This document shows positions 44,082-52,987 of a stretch of 64,000 bases of DNA, piece by piece. The notes below the pieces were generated by a model that saw only the letters and a list, made by a program, of their open reading frames with translations, did not search any database and was not told the origin of the DNA. The stretch spans positions 9,637-73,636 of the forward strand of contig NZ_JBPYCS010000014.1 in NCBI RefSeq assembly GCF_051846935.1, in the 5' to 3' direction. The DNA comes from JBPYCR01 sp051846935 (GTDB taxonomy: Bacteria; Bacillota; Bacilli; Bacillales; Amphibacillaceae). How positions within the stretch are numbered: position 1 is the stretch's first letter; every line of letters begins with the position of its first letter. A program made the position numbers and the translations under genes.

Positions 44082-45062
44082 CTATTTTTCTTGAAAGAAC
44101 TTTTTTATTTCTTCTTTCTTCCAACCTGCACTAAGTGCTAACGTTAGAAAAATCCTTGTTTTTTGTGCGTTTGAGTGCCCGAATAGTACACCAAGCTCTT
44201 GTAAGTGGATTTCGCCTCCTCTTATTCCATATGTTTGATGGAGGGGATAGCCTGCTGGGGAACGAGGGACCATTATAATGGTTATACCTTCTTGAATTGC
44301 TTTTTCAATTGCTGTCACCCATGCTGGAGGAACATGACCGGCACCAGTTCCTTCAATAATAATTCCATCAAGTTTATGTTCAATTGCTGTTTGCAAAAAG
44401 AGGTCGCTTGATCCGGCGGCTACTTTTATGATTTCGACTTGGGCTTTTAAACGATCATCTGGGCGTATTTGTTTTTGCTGCATAGCTTCATAAAAATAGT
44501 GTATTTTTTCCTCACGAATGATTCCTACAGGTCCACAATCCAATGATTGAAATGAACTGCTTGACGTTGCGTGAAATTTCATACTGTATCTAGCTAAGTG
44601 AATTTCGTCATTCATAACGATTAATGGCGGATAGTTTTTTGAGTTTGGGTGAGAGGCAACCATGATCGCTTGCAGTAGATTCATTGGACCATCAGCACTC
44701 AAACTGGCAGCCGTTCGCATTGCTCCAGTAAATACGATTGGTTTATCATTTTTCAATACTAAATCGTGCAGGTATGCTGTTTCTTCCATTGTATCTGTTC
44801 CATGCGTAACTACAATTCCGTCTACATCTTCATTTGTTAGCATATGCTCGATTTCTTGAGCTAGTTGATACATTACTTCGATTGTCATTTCAGTGCTTGG
44901 AATTTTTGTGAAGTTATGGACAGTAAGTTCAGCAAGAGAATGTGCCTTAGGTATCATTTGAATTAAGTCCTCACCGGACAATGAGGGTTTCGCTCCTAAA
45001 GAATTAGATGGCTTACTAACAATCGTACCCCCTGTTGTAATAATATGTATGTTTTTTTTCAT
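44082..45062 (-). CDS. ansA: L-asparaginase
   Basis: 326 residues from ATG 45062, behind AAAGGTGAAAGTA; the longer frame to 45206 has no ribosome site. Active-site motifs: HIITTGGTIVSK (first Thr), VVTHGTDTMEETAYLHDLV (second Thr-Asp pair) and PIVFTGAMR. No signal peptide, so cytoplasmic. It hydrolyses asparagine to aspartate and ammonia. A perfect inverted repeat at 45196-45232 lies just upstream. Terminal gene of a minus-strand group with an unknown protein and a symporter. Confidence 0.88.
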   Translation of the reverse strand: MKKNIHIITTGGTIVSKPSNSLGAKPSLSGEDLIQMIPKAHSLAELTVHNFTKIPSTEMTIEVMYQLAQEIEHMLTNEDVDGIVVTHGTDTMEETAYLHDLVLKNDKPIVFTGAMRTAASLSADGPMNLLQAIMVASHPNSKNYPPLIVMNDEIHLARYSMKFHATSSSSFQSLDCGPVGIIREEKIHYFYEAMQQKQIRPDDRLKAQVEIIKVAAGSSDLFLQTAIEHKLDGIIIEGTGAGHVPPAWVTAIEKAIQEGITIIMVPRSPAGYPLHQTYGIRGGEIHLQELGVLFGHSNAQKTRIFLTLALSAGWKKEEIKKFFQEK

Positions 45063-45195
45063 TACTTTCACCTTTCTTGGAAATGAGATCAATACTATTG
45101 GTGTATTAAATATATTTGCTATCGTTGCTTGACTATTTGGTACGACGTAAGTGAAACGAATAATAGCGTCGGTTTTTTTGCCATGAATTAAACGG

Positions 45196-45232
45196 AAGTC
45201 TACCAAATGACCTTAGTCTCCTTGGTAGACTT
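45196..45232. repeat. 11-bp perfect inverted repeat upstream of asparaginase
   Basis: AAGTCTACCAA (45196-45206) and TTGGTAGACTT (45222-45232), 15-base loop. Lies between the unknown gene and asparaginase. No clear T-run on the minus strand; an operator or mRNA structure is possible. Confidence 0.5.
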
Positions 45233-45285
45233 TATAATTGAAAATGATGTGTTGTTTCCTGTTTTTACTACAATTTACGTCTAAA

Positions 45286-45771
45286 TTATTTCACCCATTT
45301 GTCCCATTTTTTACGGATACGCGCTGCCAGGAATATTCCGGTTTGAAATCTAGGGTGGTGAGAAATGTTCCATAATGGCTGCTCGTATGTGGCATTTAAG
45401 TTGTTCATAAGTTGTTTTACTACTGTTTCGTTATTTTTATTAAAATGCAATTCAATTACCGAGACATTTTTCATATCGTTTATTTTCTTTTCTGTACTTG
45501 TAAAGCTAAATATGAGTTTAGTCATAGGATCGGCAAACGCAGGAATGAATGTTACTGAAATATCCGCATTGTCACCGATGATAAATTTTGTGCCTTTGTT
45601 TCCTCCTCCTAAAAACAAAGCTTGTAAAGCGGGTAGTAAATAAGTTTGTTTTTTAAAGAGGATTTGTTGATTACATAAAATATGTTCAAATTGCTTGCAT
45701 AGCTTTTCTGTTGATTGTCCAGCAAAGTTAGCCCATTTCGTTTTCTTTTTGCTATTTATCATTATGTTCAC
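45286..45771 (-). CDS. Protein of unknown function
   Basis: 161 residues from GTG 45771 (ATG 45762 is an alternative; neither has a strong ribosome site). I do not recognise the family. It is basic at both ends (MINSKKKTKWANF and ARIRKKWDKWVK), with a central hydrophobic beta-like stretch (ISVTFIPAFADPMTKLIFSF). No signal peptide or membrane span. It starts about 10 bp after the symporter stop on the same strand, so co-expression is likely. Codon use matches neighbours, which supports it being real. Confidence 0.65.
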   Translation of the reverse strand: MNIMINSKKKTKWANFAGQSTEKLCKQFEHILCNQQILFKKQTYLLPALQALFLGGGNKGTKFIIGDNADISVTFIPAFADPMTKLIFSFTSTEKKINDMKNVSVIELHFNKNNETVVKQLMNNLNATYEQPLWNISHHPRFQTGIFLAARIRKKWDKWVK

Positions 45772-45781
45772 TCATCTAAGT

Positions 45782-47224
45782 TTATTTTTTATTTAGCGTA
45801 GCTGTTACGCGGTCTAGAATTTGTTTGCGTTCATCACTTGTTTTCTTTGGAAACGCATAGGAGACAATAACAATAGCTACGATTGAAGCAATAATACCAA
45901 AGAATACTTGGGTAAAGGCAACTTCAATGATATAAAAGCATGTGATGTAGACGACTGCGCCAGCAATCATACCAGCCATAACGCCTTCTGCAGTTGTTTT
46001 TCTCCACCATGTGCCTAATATCATTGGGAAAAATAAGGATGAAGCAGCATAACCTGCAACTATCGCCGATATTTCTCCAATAATTGCTGGAGTGTTAATT
46101 GTCAAAATAACTGCAAATGCTCCGACAACGAAAATAGTAATACGGGCGAGACGAACTTCACCTTCATCGGTGATATCCTTTTTAAATAACGGAATAAATA
46201 AATCATGAACGATTGTTGAAACGGAAGCCATTAACAAGGAATCTGCGGATGACATAAGCGCGCTAAGCATGCCGGCTGCTATAATCCCTATGATGATAGG
46301 CGGAAAAAAGCTTTCCATAACTGCAATAAGGGCGAAGTCAGGGTTGTCCAAATTTGGTACGGTTAATAAAGCTACTGGAGCAACAACGAAAATCGTAAAA
46401 AAGTGAAAAATAGAATATCCTACAGTTGCGTATGTCAGTGATCTTGTTGCGACAATCTCATTCTGTGATGCAAAGACACGACTAACGACTGCTGGGAAAG
46501 CCGCCCAAGCGAATGCCCAAGTCACTAATAATCCAATTCCGCTCATGAGTTGACCAGAGGAAGAAGTGTATTGTGGTGCGACTTCTCTCACTTGGTCCCA
46601 AATGGAACCGATTCCTCCAAAGTGAACCAAGACGGTTATTCCGAGTAGTAACATCGCCCCTAACAGTAATACCCCTTGAATGGCGTCTGTCCAAGTAACA
46701 GCCCAGAATCCACCTAACATAACATATACTACGACGATAATACCCATGACTACAATTCCAATTGTGAGGGGAATTCCTAAAATGGCACTAAAAGCGATTG
46801 CGCCACCTTTAAATTGTGGAACTAAGTAACCGAATGCATAAAAACCAAAAATGAGTGCTGCTACGTAACGCACACGGGTGTCTGCAAAAATTTTCCCCAT
46901 GTAATCTGGTAAAGTGACTGCTTCCGCTCGTCTAAATTGGGCGCCAGTTAATACTGTTGAAAGTCCAATACCTACTATCGCACCAAGAATAAACATACTC
47001 GCTTGAAAAGCACCTGAGCTGTATGCGATTCCAGCAATTCCGAGAAACGATCCCCCACTAATATATACGGATAAAGCGGCAGGTAAATTGATCCAAATAG
47101 GCGTCTTTCCAGATGCGATCCAATAATCCTCAACCGACTTACCTGCTAGCCTACTCGTATACCACCCGATAATTAGTAAACCTATAAAATAGATAATAAC
47201 GACAATAGTTGCTGCTATATTCAA
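45782..47224 (-). CDS. Sodium:solute symporter (SSS family)
   Basis: About 480 residues from TTG 47224, after AAAAGGAGTTC; an extension to 47308 is unlikely. Typical SSS features: GWYTSRLAGKSVEDYWIASGKTP, YISGGSFLGIAGIAYSSG, GGFWAVTWTDAIQGVLLLGAM, FPAVVSRVFASQN and SALMSSADSLLMASVSTIVHDL, with about 13 membrane spans. It imports a small organic solute with sodium (pantothenate/proline/monocarboxylate-like branch). A 61-residue membrane protein is encoded just before it, as for several two-part SSS systems. The substrate is unknown. Confidence 0.9.
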   Translation of the reverse strand: MNIAATIVVIIYFIGLLIIGWYTSRLAGKSVEDYWIASGKTPIWINLPAALSVYISGGSFLGIAGIAYSSGAFQASMFILGAIVGIGLSTVLTGAQFRRAEAVTLPDYMGKIFADTRVRYVAALIFGFYAFGYLVPQFKGGAIAFSAILGIPLTIGIVVMGIIVVVYVMLGGFWAVTWTDAIQGVLLLGAMLLLGITVLVHFGGIGSIWDQVREVAPQYTSSSGQLMSGIGLLVTWAFAWAAFPAVVSRVFASQNEIVATRSLTYATVGYSIFHFFTIFVVAPVALLTVPNLDNPDFALIAVMESFFPPIIIGIIAAGMLSALMSSADSLLMASVSTIVHDLFIPLFKKDITDEGEVRLARITIFVVGAFAVILTINTPAIIGEISAIVAGYAASSLFFPMILGTWWRKTTAEGVMAGMIAGAVVYITCFYIIEVAFTQVFFGIIASIVAIVIVSYAFPKKTSDERKQILDRVTATLNKK

Positions 47225-47380
47225 TTTTAGAACTCCTTTTTTATATAGTATTAGAATAGTAGAATAGGTGTATGATGCTTCCTGCTTTTTCCTACTCAAA
47301 AAAGCCACATAGTTGTAGTAAGGATTGGAATGTTCTTTCGTGTAAATATTTTCAACCGTTATACACTTAATTCAATATAT

Positions 47381-47566
47381 TCACTTTCCTTTTTCGAATA
47401 ACCACTGGTGGATAACGAGGGCTATACATACAGAAAAAAAGCCTGTTAATGCGAAAAACACGGATCCGTTAAAACCGAATATTTCAGCTGTGTAAACAAA
47501 CGGTAGACAAGGAATGATTCCGGTAATAATAATGAGTGCGAGTGGTATTATTTTTGTAATTGTCAT
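47381..47566 (-). CDS. Small membrane protein, probable partner of the symporter
   Basis: 61 residues, start ATG 47566 behind AAAGGAGGG. Two hydrophobic spans (IIPLALIIITGIIPCLPFVY and VFFALTGFFSVCIALVIHQW). Small two-span proteins often precede SSS symporter genes. The strong ribosome site and position support it; the family itself is not recognised with certainty. Confidence 0.7.
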   Translation of the reverse strand: MTITKIIPLALIIITGIIPCLPFVYTAEIFGFNGSVFFALTGFFSVCIALVIHQWLFEKGK

Positions 47567-47691
47567 TAGGATTTCCCTCCTTTATTATATGTTGTTCTCC
47601 AACAAGAGTCGGAATTTTTATATTTTTTTATACAATAATCCTATCTATTCTAGCCGATATTTAAATATGTGGCCAGTTAATTTTTGGTAGG

Positions 47692-47954
47692 GATTGAGTC
47701 AAGTATTTGTGGGTGTTATTTTAAGAAGTAAAAAAACCTCTCTTTGTATTCGTTAATTTTAGTATTGATTCCTACCGACCGCAGTAGATATACACTACGC
47801 TTTCCGAGGAGGCTGAAGCCGTGCCCGCGGAAAGCATCCACCTGCAGTGAACATCAATGGTGTTATTCATGTGTATATCGTTCGAAGTAAAATTGATCAC
47901 ATATTATCTACTTAGATTCGTGCATCTGTTCCCCCACAAACATTTTACGCATAC
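47692..47954 (+). repeat. 263-bp direct repeat, copy 2
   Basis: Nearly identical to 30498-30760 in the same orientation, including the central hairpin GCTTTCCG (47799-47806) and CGGAAAGC (47828-47835). The two copies bracket 17 kb. Most differences lie near the left edge and at a few points right of the hairpin. Confidence 0.8.
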
Positions 47955-48045
47955 TTTGGTAGGTCTGTATTATAATTTGTTTAGATTGGATAAGTGTTTT
48001 ATAAAAAAGGGTTGAGGTACCGGAGAGTTAAGAGCAACGAGTGAA

Positions 48046-48079
48046 AAACTCCTAGTGTTTATAACGAATCTAGGAGTTT
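48046..48079 (-). terminator. Terminator of the sigma-54 activator gene
   Basis: AAACTCCTAG (48046-48055) pairs with CTAGGAGTTT (48070-48079). Read on the minus strand the stem is followed by TTTTTC. It lies about 40 bp after the activator's stop codon. Confidence 0.7.
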
Positions 48080-48117
48080 AATATTATATCTTTTTTATTA
48101 GTGGCTTGCTCTTACAC

Positions 48118-49488
48118 CTAAATCCCTTCTACTTCCTCATCCCAACTTTTTATTTTTTTAACGAGAGTGGAATGATGGACATTAAGTGCTTTAGCTGCTT
48201 TTCTTATAGATCCGTACTCTTGAATAGACTTTTCAATAATCATTTTTTCGTAATTTTTTACTCGGTCTTTTAAAGAAGTTACATTTTCAACGTTTGTTTT
48301 AATAAAAGAGTTTGGAAGATGGTCGGGACGAATGGTATAGTCTGGAACGGAAACGAGAACATTTTCAATTACATTTCTTAATTCTCTAACGTTTCCTGGC
48401 CAATCATACGTTTGTAGCATCGCTTTAGTTGAAGGCGCTAGTTCTTTATCGACTCGAAACTTTTTCTTCAATGCATGAAAGAAGTGTTCCGCTAATGGTT
48501 CAATATCTTCTCTTCTTTCTTTTAATGGGGGAATGGACAGTTCAACAACTTTTAGTCGATAATACAAATCTTCTCGAAAAGAGCCTTCGTAAACTTTTTT
48601 TGTTAAATCTTGATTTGTTGCAGAAATGAAACGAATATCGAGGCGTTTTGATTTTGTCCCACCTATTCTTTGCACTTCTTTTTCTTGAATAACTCGGAGT
48701 AGCTTTACTTGTAAGGCGAGTGGCATTTCCCCTATTTCATCAAGTAAAAAAGTGCCCTCATTTGCTAGTTCGAGTAAGCCGATTTTACCTTCTTTGTTTG
48801 CCCCTGTAAAAGCTCCAGGTTCATATCCAAATAACTCCGACTCCAATAAATTATCCGGAAGGGCGGCACAGTTTACTTTTATAATTGGTTTCTCTTTACG
48901 GTCGCTTAAATAATGAATTAAGTTAGCGATTTCTTCTTTCCCTACTCCTGAAGGCCCGGTTATTAATACATTTGTCGGAAACTCAGCAATCTGTTCCACT
49001 TTCTTAACGATGGTATGCATAACGGAGCTGTTATAAAGGATAGAAGGCTTGTCTGTATCATCCAAGTCAAATATATAACGGTAGTTTTGAATTTCTGAAA
49101 ACTTTTCCGCTCGTTGCAGTTTGTTTTTTAATTCGTTTAATTGTGTAATATCGCGTACGCTCGTTATGATATATTTTATTTTTCCATCATTCATAAAGAT
49201 TGGGTTTCCTGTTACAATGACATCTTTTCTTTGTTTTCCTAATTGTTGGATTAAGGATACTTCTTCTTTTCTTTCTAGCACTAAAAGAGAAACAGATTGA
49301 TTAAAATAGCCTTCTTCTGTTAGGTCCTTCATATGTCTTCCAATTAATTCATCTCTGGAGAATCCTGAAATATCTTCATACGATTTATTAACGTAAAGTG
49401 TTTTTCCGCTATGATCTACGATATAAATACCATCTGAAATGAACTCTAAAATCGTATGCATTTCGTTTCGTATGTTCGTAGTTTTCAT
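48118..49488 (-). CDS. Sigma-54-dependent transcriptional activator (PAS-AAA+-Fis)
   Basis: About 456 residues from ATG 49488. Domains: PAS sensor (~10-120; ISDGIYIVDHSGKTLYVNKS, ISGFSRDELIGRHMKDL), AAA+ (~145-380) with Walker A GPSGVGKEE, GAFTGA in GYEPGAFTGANKEG, Walker B TFLLDEIGEMPL and the arginine finger region, then a C-terminal Fis HTH (YGSIRKAAKALNVHHSTLVKKI). It remodels sigma-54 RNA polymerase at a -24/-12 promoter. One such promoter lies 170 bp away in front of the divergent lactonase gene. No response-regulator receiver domain is present, so the PAS domain probably senses a ligand. Confidence 0.9.
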   Translation of the reverse strand: MKTTNIRNEMHTILEFISDGIYIVDHSGKTLYVNKSYEDISGFSRDELIGRHMKDLTEEGYFNQSVSLLVLERKEEVSLIQQLGKQRKDVIVTGNPIFMNDGKIKYIITSVRDITQLNELKNKLQRAEKFSEIQNYRYIFDLDDTDKPSILYNSSVMHTIVKKVEQIAEFPTNVLITGPSGVGKEEIANLIHYLSDRKEKPIIKVNCAALPDNLLESELFGYEPGAFTGANKEGKIGLLELANEGTFLLDEIGEMPLALQVKLLRVIQEKEVQRIGGTKSKRLDIRFISATNQDLTKKVYEGSFREDLYYRLKVVELSIPPLKERREDIEPLAEHFFHALKKKFRVDKELAPSTKAMLQTYDWPGNVRELRNVIENVLVSVPDYTIRPDHLPNSFIKTNVENVTSLKDRVKNYEKMIIEKSIQEYGSIRKAAKALNVHHSTLVKKIKSWDEEVEGI

Positions 49489-49525
49489 TAATCCACGCCT
49501 CTCTAATAACAAAATGGTGAAAAAA

Positions 49526-49549
49526 TTCTTAAGGTGGTGAAATTAAGAA
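49526..49549. promoter_or_regulatory. Candidate enhancer (UAS) for the sigma-54 activator
   Basis: TTCTTAA (49526-49532) and TTAAGAA (49543-49549) form an inverted repeat with 10 bases between, about 110-130 bp upstream of the -24/-12 promoter, a usual distance for an enhancer. GGTGA repeats lie inside and beside it. Binding by the Fis-type activator is inferred. Confidence 0.5.
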
Positions 49550-49658
49550 CCGAAATTATGTGTATTGTATCATGTAGTCCACAATAAGTGGAGAATTTAT
49601 TCACCGAATTAAGAAAAGTCTGATTTTATAATCGTAAGTGTGGCAGTGTTTTTGTTAA

Positions 49659-49675
49659 TTGGCATAGTACTTGCA
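49659..49675 (+). promoter_or_regulatory. Sigma-54 (SigL) -24/-12 promoter
   Basis: TTGGCATAGTACTTGCA matches the sigma-54 consensus, with GG and GC exactly ten bases apart. It lies 74 bp before the lactonase ATG and close to the divergent sigma-54 activator gene, which makes the assignment strong. Confidence 0.85.
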
Positions 49676-49748
49676 AGTAAATATATTGAAAGGAAAAAGA
49701 AAGGAGGCTCTGTTTTAGCAATTAATCTTATCATATGGAGGGGATAGT

Positions 49749-50597
49749 ATGGCGAATATTATTAAACCGAAACCGAAGTTATATGTTATGGACAATGGAA
49801 AGATGAGAATGGATAAAAATTTTATGGTGGCAATGCACAACCCGGCGAATGTGGACGATCCAAATAAGCCAGCAACATTTGTAGAATTTCCTATTTATAC
49901 GGTTCTAATTGATCATCCAGAGGGGAAGATTTTATTTGATACAGCATGTAATCCAAACTCAATGGGTGAAAAAGGCCGGTGGGAAGAGATGACGCAAAAA
50001 ACATTTCCGTATGAAGCGAGTGAAGAATGTTATTTACCTAACCGGTTGGAGCAGCTCGGCGTTCGTCCTGAAGAAATAAAGTATGTCGTTGCATCCCATC
50101 TTCATTTGGATCATGCTGGATGCTTAGAAATGTTCACAGAAGCAAAAATTATTGTTCACGAAGATGAATTGAATGGAACGCTTCGTTCATATGCTGATCA
50201 TAATAAAGGCGGAGCCTATATATGGGCGGATATCGATGCATGGATAAAAAATCACCTGCAATGGAAAACAATTGGCAGAAATGAGGATGAGATCGAGCTT
50301 GTAGAAGGGATTAAAATATTAAATTTTGGAAGTGGACATGCATGGGGACTAATCGGTCTACACATTGATATGCCTGAAACCGGGGGGATTATTTTAGCTT
50401 CGGATGCGGTATATTCAGCAGAAAATTATGGGCCACCAATTAAAATCCCTGGCATTATTTATGATTCACTCGGCTATGTACAAGCGGTTGAGAAAATAAA
50501 GCGCATTCAAAAAAATACAAATTCACAAGTATGGTTTGGGCATGATTCGGATCAATTTGCCAATTTCATTAAGTCTACAGAAGGGTATTACGAATAA
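49749..50597 (+). CDS. Metallo-beta-lactamase-fold lactonase (AttM/AhlD-like)
   Basis: 282 residues from ATG after GGAGGGGATAGT. The metal motif HLHLDHAG (HxHxDH) is intact; further ligands fit GSGHAWG and SDAVY, with a late FGHDSDQF His. PIYTVLIDHPEGKILFDTACNP and MFTEAKIIVHEDEL are typical of N-acyl-homoserine-lactone/gamma-lactone hydrolases. It opens a lactone ring to a hydroxy acid, which the next gene, an alcohol dehydrogenase, could oxidise, as in gamma-butyrolactone degradation (attKLM). Expression should need the sigma-54 activator. Quorum-signal cleavage is possible but the setting favours catabolism. Confidence 0.82.
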   Translation: MANIIKPKPKLYVMDNGKMRMDKNFMVAMHNPANVDDPNKPATFVEFPIYTVLIDHPEGKILFDTACNPNSMGEKGRWEEMTQKTFPYEASEECYLPNRLEQLGVRPEEIKYVVASHLHLDHAGCLEMFTEAKIIVHEDELNGTLRSYADHNKGGAYIWADIDAWIKNHLQWKTIGRNEDEIELVEGIKILNFGSGHAWGLIGLHIDMPETGGIILASDAVYSAENYGPPIKIPGIIYDSLGYVQAVEKIKRIQKNTNSQVWFGHDSDQFANFIKSTEGYYE

Positions 50598-50633
50598 TCA
50601 CTGGTAGTGCACTCGTAATGTGAGGTGAACGTT

Positions 50634-51758
50634 ATGAAAATAAAATCCGCTGTCTTACATGAAATGGGATTGCCAGCTCCATATAAAAAGAGTCAGCCAC
50701 TAAAAATTGAAGAACTGGAATTAAAAGAACCAGACCGCGGTGAAGTTTTAATTGAAATTAAAGCAGCCGGTCTATGTCATTCGGATTTGTCTGTTATAAA
50801 TGGGAATCGACCGAGGCCGGTTCCTATGGCATTAGGTCATGAAGCTGCTGGTATTGTAGTTGAAACAGGAGAAGGCGTTCGCAATTTTACGAAAGGCGAC
50901 CATGTCGTTTGCGTATTCATTCCGAGCTGTGGCGAATGCCTTCCTTGTGCAGAGGGAAGGCCGGCATTATGCGAAGAAGGTGCGAAAGCAAATACAGATG
51001 GTAAATTACTAAGTGGAGGGCAAAAGCTTCATCGTCAAAATGAATCTGTGTATCATCATCTAGGGGTGAGTGCGTTTTCGAACTATATCGTAGCTGACCA
51101 ACATTCGTTAGTTAAAGTGGATACGTCCGTTCCTTTTGAAATTATGGCCTTATTTGGTTGTGCGGTATTGACTGGTGTGGGTGCAGTAGTTAATACAGCT
51201 AAACTAAATATGGGAAGTTCCGTAGCAATCGTCGGTTTAGGCGGAGTCGGTTTAAGTGCCTTGCTCGGTGCTGTCGCTGCAGGTGCTCGTGAAATTATTG
51301 CGATAGATCTTAACGAGGATAAATTGAAGTTTGCAAAGGAGTTAGGTGCAACAGCTGTCTTTAATTCTTCTGAGTCGTTCGTTGAGGAAGCTATCCGTAA
51401 TTATTCGAATGGTGGATTGGAATATGTATTTGAAACGGCTGGTGCTGTTCCAGCTCTTGAGTTAGCTTATAAAATTACACGTCGAGGTGGGGAAACAATT
51501 ACTACTGGGTTGCCACATCCAGAGCATAAAATAGCATTGCCACAAGTAACGCTAGCAGCAGAGGAAAGAACAATAAAAGGTTCTTACGTTGGTAGCTGTG
51601 TTCCGGCACGAGATATTCCGCGTTTTGTCTCCTTATACAAACAAGGTCGCTTGCCGATTGATAAGCTACTAAGTGATACGATTTCACTAGAAGAAATTAA
51701 TGAAGGATTTGATCGACTGCATGCTGGTGAAGTAAATCGATTAGTTGTTAAGATGTAG
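50634..51758 (+). CDS. Zinc-dependent alcohol dehydrogenase (MDR family)
   Basis: About 374 residues from ATG 50634, behind GTGAGGTGAAC. Catalytic zinc ligands: Cys in GLCHSDLSV, His in GHEAAGIV and a later Cys (LFGCAVLTGVGAV). Structural zinc: CGECLPCAEGRPALC. NAD-binding loop VGLGGVGLSALLGA, then AIDLNEDKLKFAKELGA. This is class III/aryl-alcohol-type MDR. Second gene of the sigma-54 operon, 36 bp after the lactonase; it probably oxidises the hydroxy acid the lactonase makes to a semialdehyde (inference). Confidence 0.85.
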   Translation: MKIKSAVLHEMGLPAPYKKSQPLKIEELELKEPDRGEVLIEIKAAGLCHSDLSVINGNRPRPVPMALGHEAAGIVVETGEGVRNFTKGDHVVCVFIPSCGECLPCAEGRPALCEEGAKANTDGKLLSGGQKLHRQNESVYHHLGVSAFSNYIVADQHSLVKVDTSVPFEIMALFGCAVLTGVGAVVNTAKLNMGSSVAIVGLGGVGLSALLGAVAAGAREIIAIDLNEDKLKFAKELGATAVFNSSESFVEEAIRNYSNGGLEYVFETAGAVPALELAYKITRRGGETITTGLPHPEHKIALPQVTLAAEERTIKGSYVGSCVPARDIPRFVSLYKQGRLPIDKLLSDTISLEEINEGFDRLHAGEVNRLVVKM

Positions 51759-51837
51759 CTGACAAGTGCGACAATGGATAAAGAATGGTGGATTAAAAAA
51801 ACCTGGAATTACATGCACACACGATAAGAGAAGGATA

Positions 51838-51864
51838 AGCCTAGCGATTATTTTGAGCTAGGCT
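51838..51864 (+). terminator. Terminator after the alcohol dehydrogenase gene
   Basis: AGCCTAGC (51838-51845) pairs with GCTAGGCT (51857-51864), followed by TTCGTCATT. Weak T-run but a perfect stem at the right place. The rest of 51759-52228 is AT-rich with no gene or motif I can support. Confidence 0.6.
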
Positions 51865-52228
51865 TTCGTCATTGTTATATAATTGTACTAAAGAAATTAA
51901 TTGCGAATTGTTGTCTAAATGTAAATAAATAGATATGTAGTGGTTGTTAACGTTCTAAAGCGTACTTAACAACAGAAAAACGCTTGTTTTAAAAGGTCTT
52001 CTTTAATGATCAGCTTAAAGGAAAGTATAATGGATTTATGTTCAAATGATATTTTAGTCTCCGCTTGGATTGTGTCATTTAGTTTTATACTTGTTATGTT
52101 TGGCATAAGGTGAGTAATAGCATATCTTTTTCATTTTCATTCAGAATTCATAGGGTTCAAGTTGGGGTTTAACTGTACATACTTAAATCTTTCTATTTCG
52201 ATCGTGCGCGATGTTCTATTTTATTCTA

Positions 52229-52765
52229 TTAATTAGCAGCATAAACGTATAATAGTTTTACTGGTTTATTAGAATTATTAAACCACGTGTGTAAAACTTT
52301 GGATTCAATATGAAAACTACTACCGGCCTCTAATAATGATTCTTCGTCTTCAACAACCAAAGTGAGTGTGCCTTCTATCACATAAACAAACTCTTGCCCG
52401 CTATGACTGGAAGGTATTTCTTTTTCTTCGTTTTGCAGTAGAATAACGAGCATAGGTTCAAAAAAAGGGTTTTCCATATTACCGGTTAAGCTTTGGTATA
52501 TAAAATAAGAGTCTTTAAAATTTAAATCTTTACTTTTGCTTTTATATAGGCTGGATTTTGTCGCATGATCGTTAAAAAAGTAGCTACGACTCACATTAAA
52601 TGCTTCAGCGATACGTGATAATGATTGCAACGTTATGGAAGATTTAGACCTTTCCACTTGAGATAAAAAGCTAATAGATAATCCTGTTCGATGTGACACT
52701 TCTTTTAATGTTAATTGCTGCTCAAGACGTAATTTCTTTATAAGTGCTCCAATATTATCCTTCAT
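52229..52765 (-). CDS. XRE-family regulator with C-terminal cupin domain
   Basis: 178 residues. N-terminal HTH (~6-62; LRLEQQLTLKEVSHRTGLSISFLSQVERSKSSITLQSL), a linker, and a cupin domain (~105-175; HSGQEFVYVIEGTLTLVVEDE, LEAGSSFHIESKVLHTW). The cupin senses a small ligand. It is divergent from the TRAP-amidase operon, which it likely controls along with itself. A paralogue of the same layout lies at 62678-63226. The ATG has GGAGG upstream (minus strand). Confidence 0.88.
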   Translation of the reverse strand: MKDNIGALIKKLRLEQQLTLKEVSHRTGLSISFLSQVERSKSSITLQSLSRIAEAFNVSRSYFFNDHATKSSLYKSKSKDLNFKDSYFIYQSLTGNMENPFFEPMLVILLQNEEKEIPSSHSGQEFVYVIEGTLTLVVEDEESLLEAGSSFHIESKVLHTWFNNSNKPVKLLYVYAAN

Positions 52766-52867
52766 TATTACCTCCTAAATAATTTCTATAAGTGTTTGTA
52801 TAATTTACATTACGTATTACTGTCTGAATGTCTAATTGTAAATTGAAGTGTTATTTAAAAAATTTTG

Positions 52868-52927
52868 TTGACTTTGTAAATATTATACTATAAAATAATT
52901 CAAAACGTTTATACTTTTCGGAAAATT
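52868..52927 (+). promoter_or_regulatory. Sigma-A promoter and CodY-like box before the TRAP-amidase operon
   Basis: TTGACT (52868-52873) with TAAAAT at a 17-bp spacing (52891-52896). Downstream, ACTTTTCGGAAAATT (52913-52927) matches the CodY consensus at all but two positions. An inverted repeat, AATTTACA (52802-52809) and TGTAAATT (52837-52844), in the shared upstream region may be the XRE regulator's operator. Confidence 0.5.
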
Positions 52928-52987
52928 TATTAATAGTTGGAGAATTATCGGTTGTAACGGAATAAAAATAAAAGGAGTGTGAAGCTG

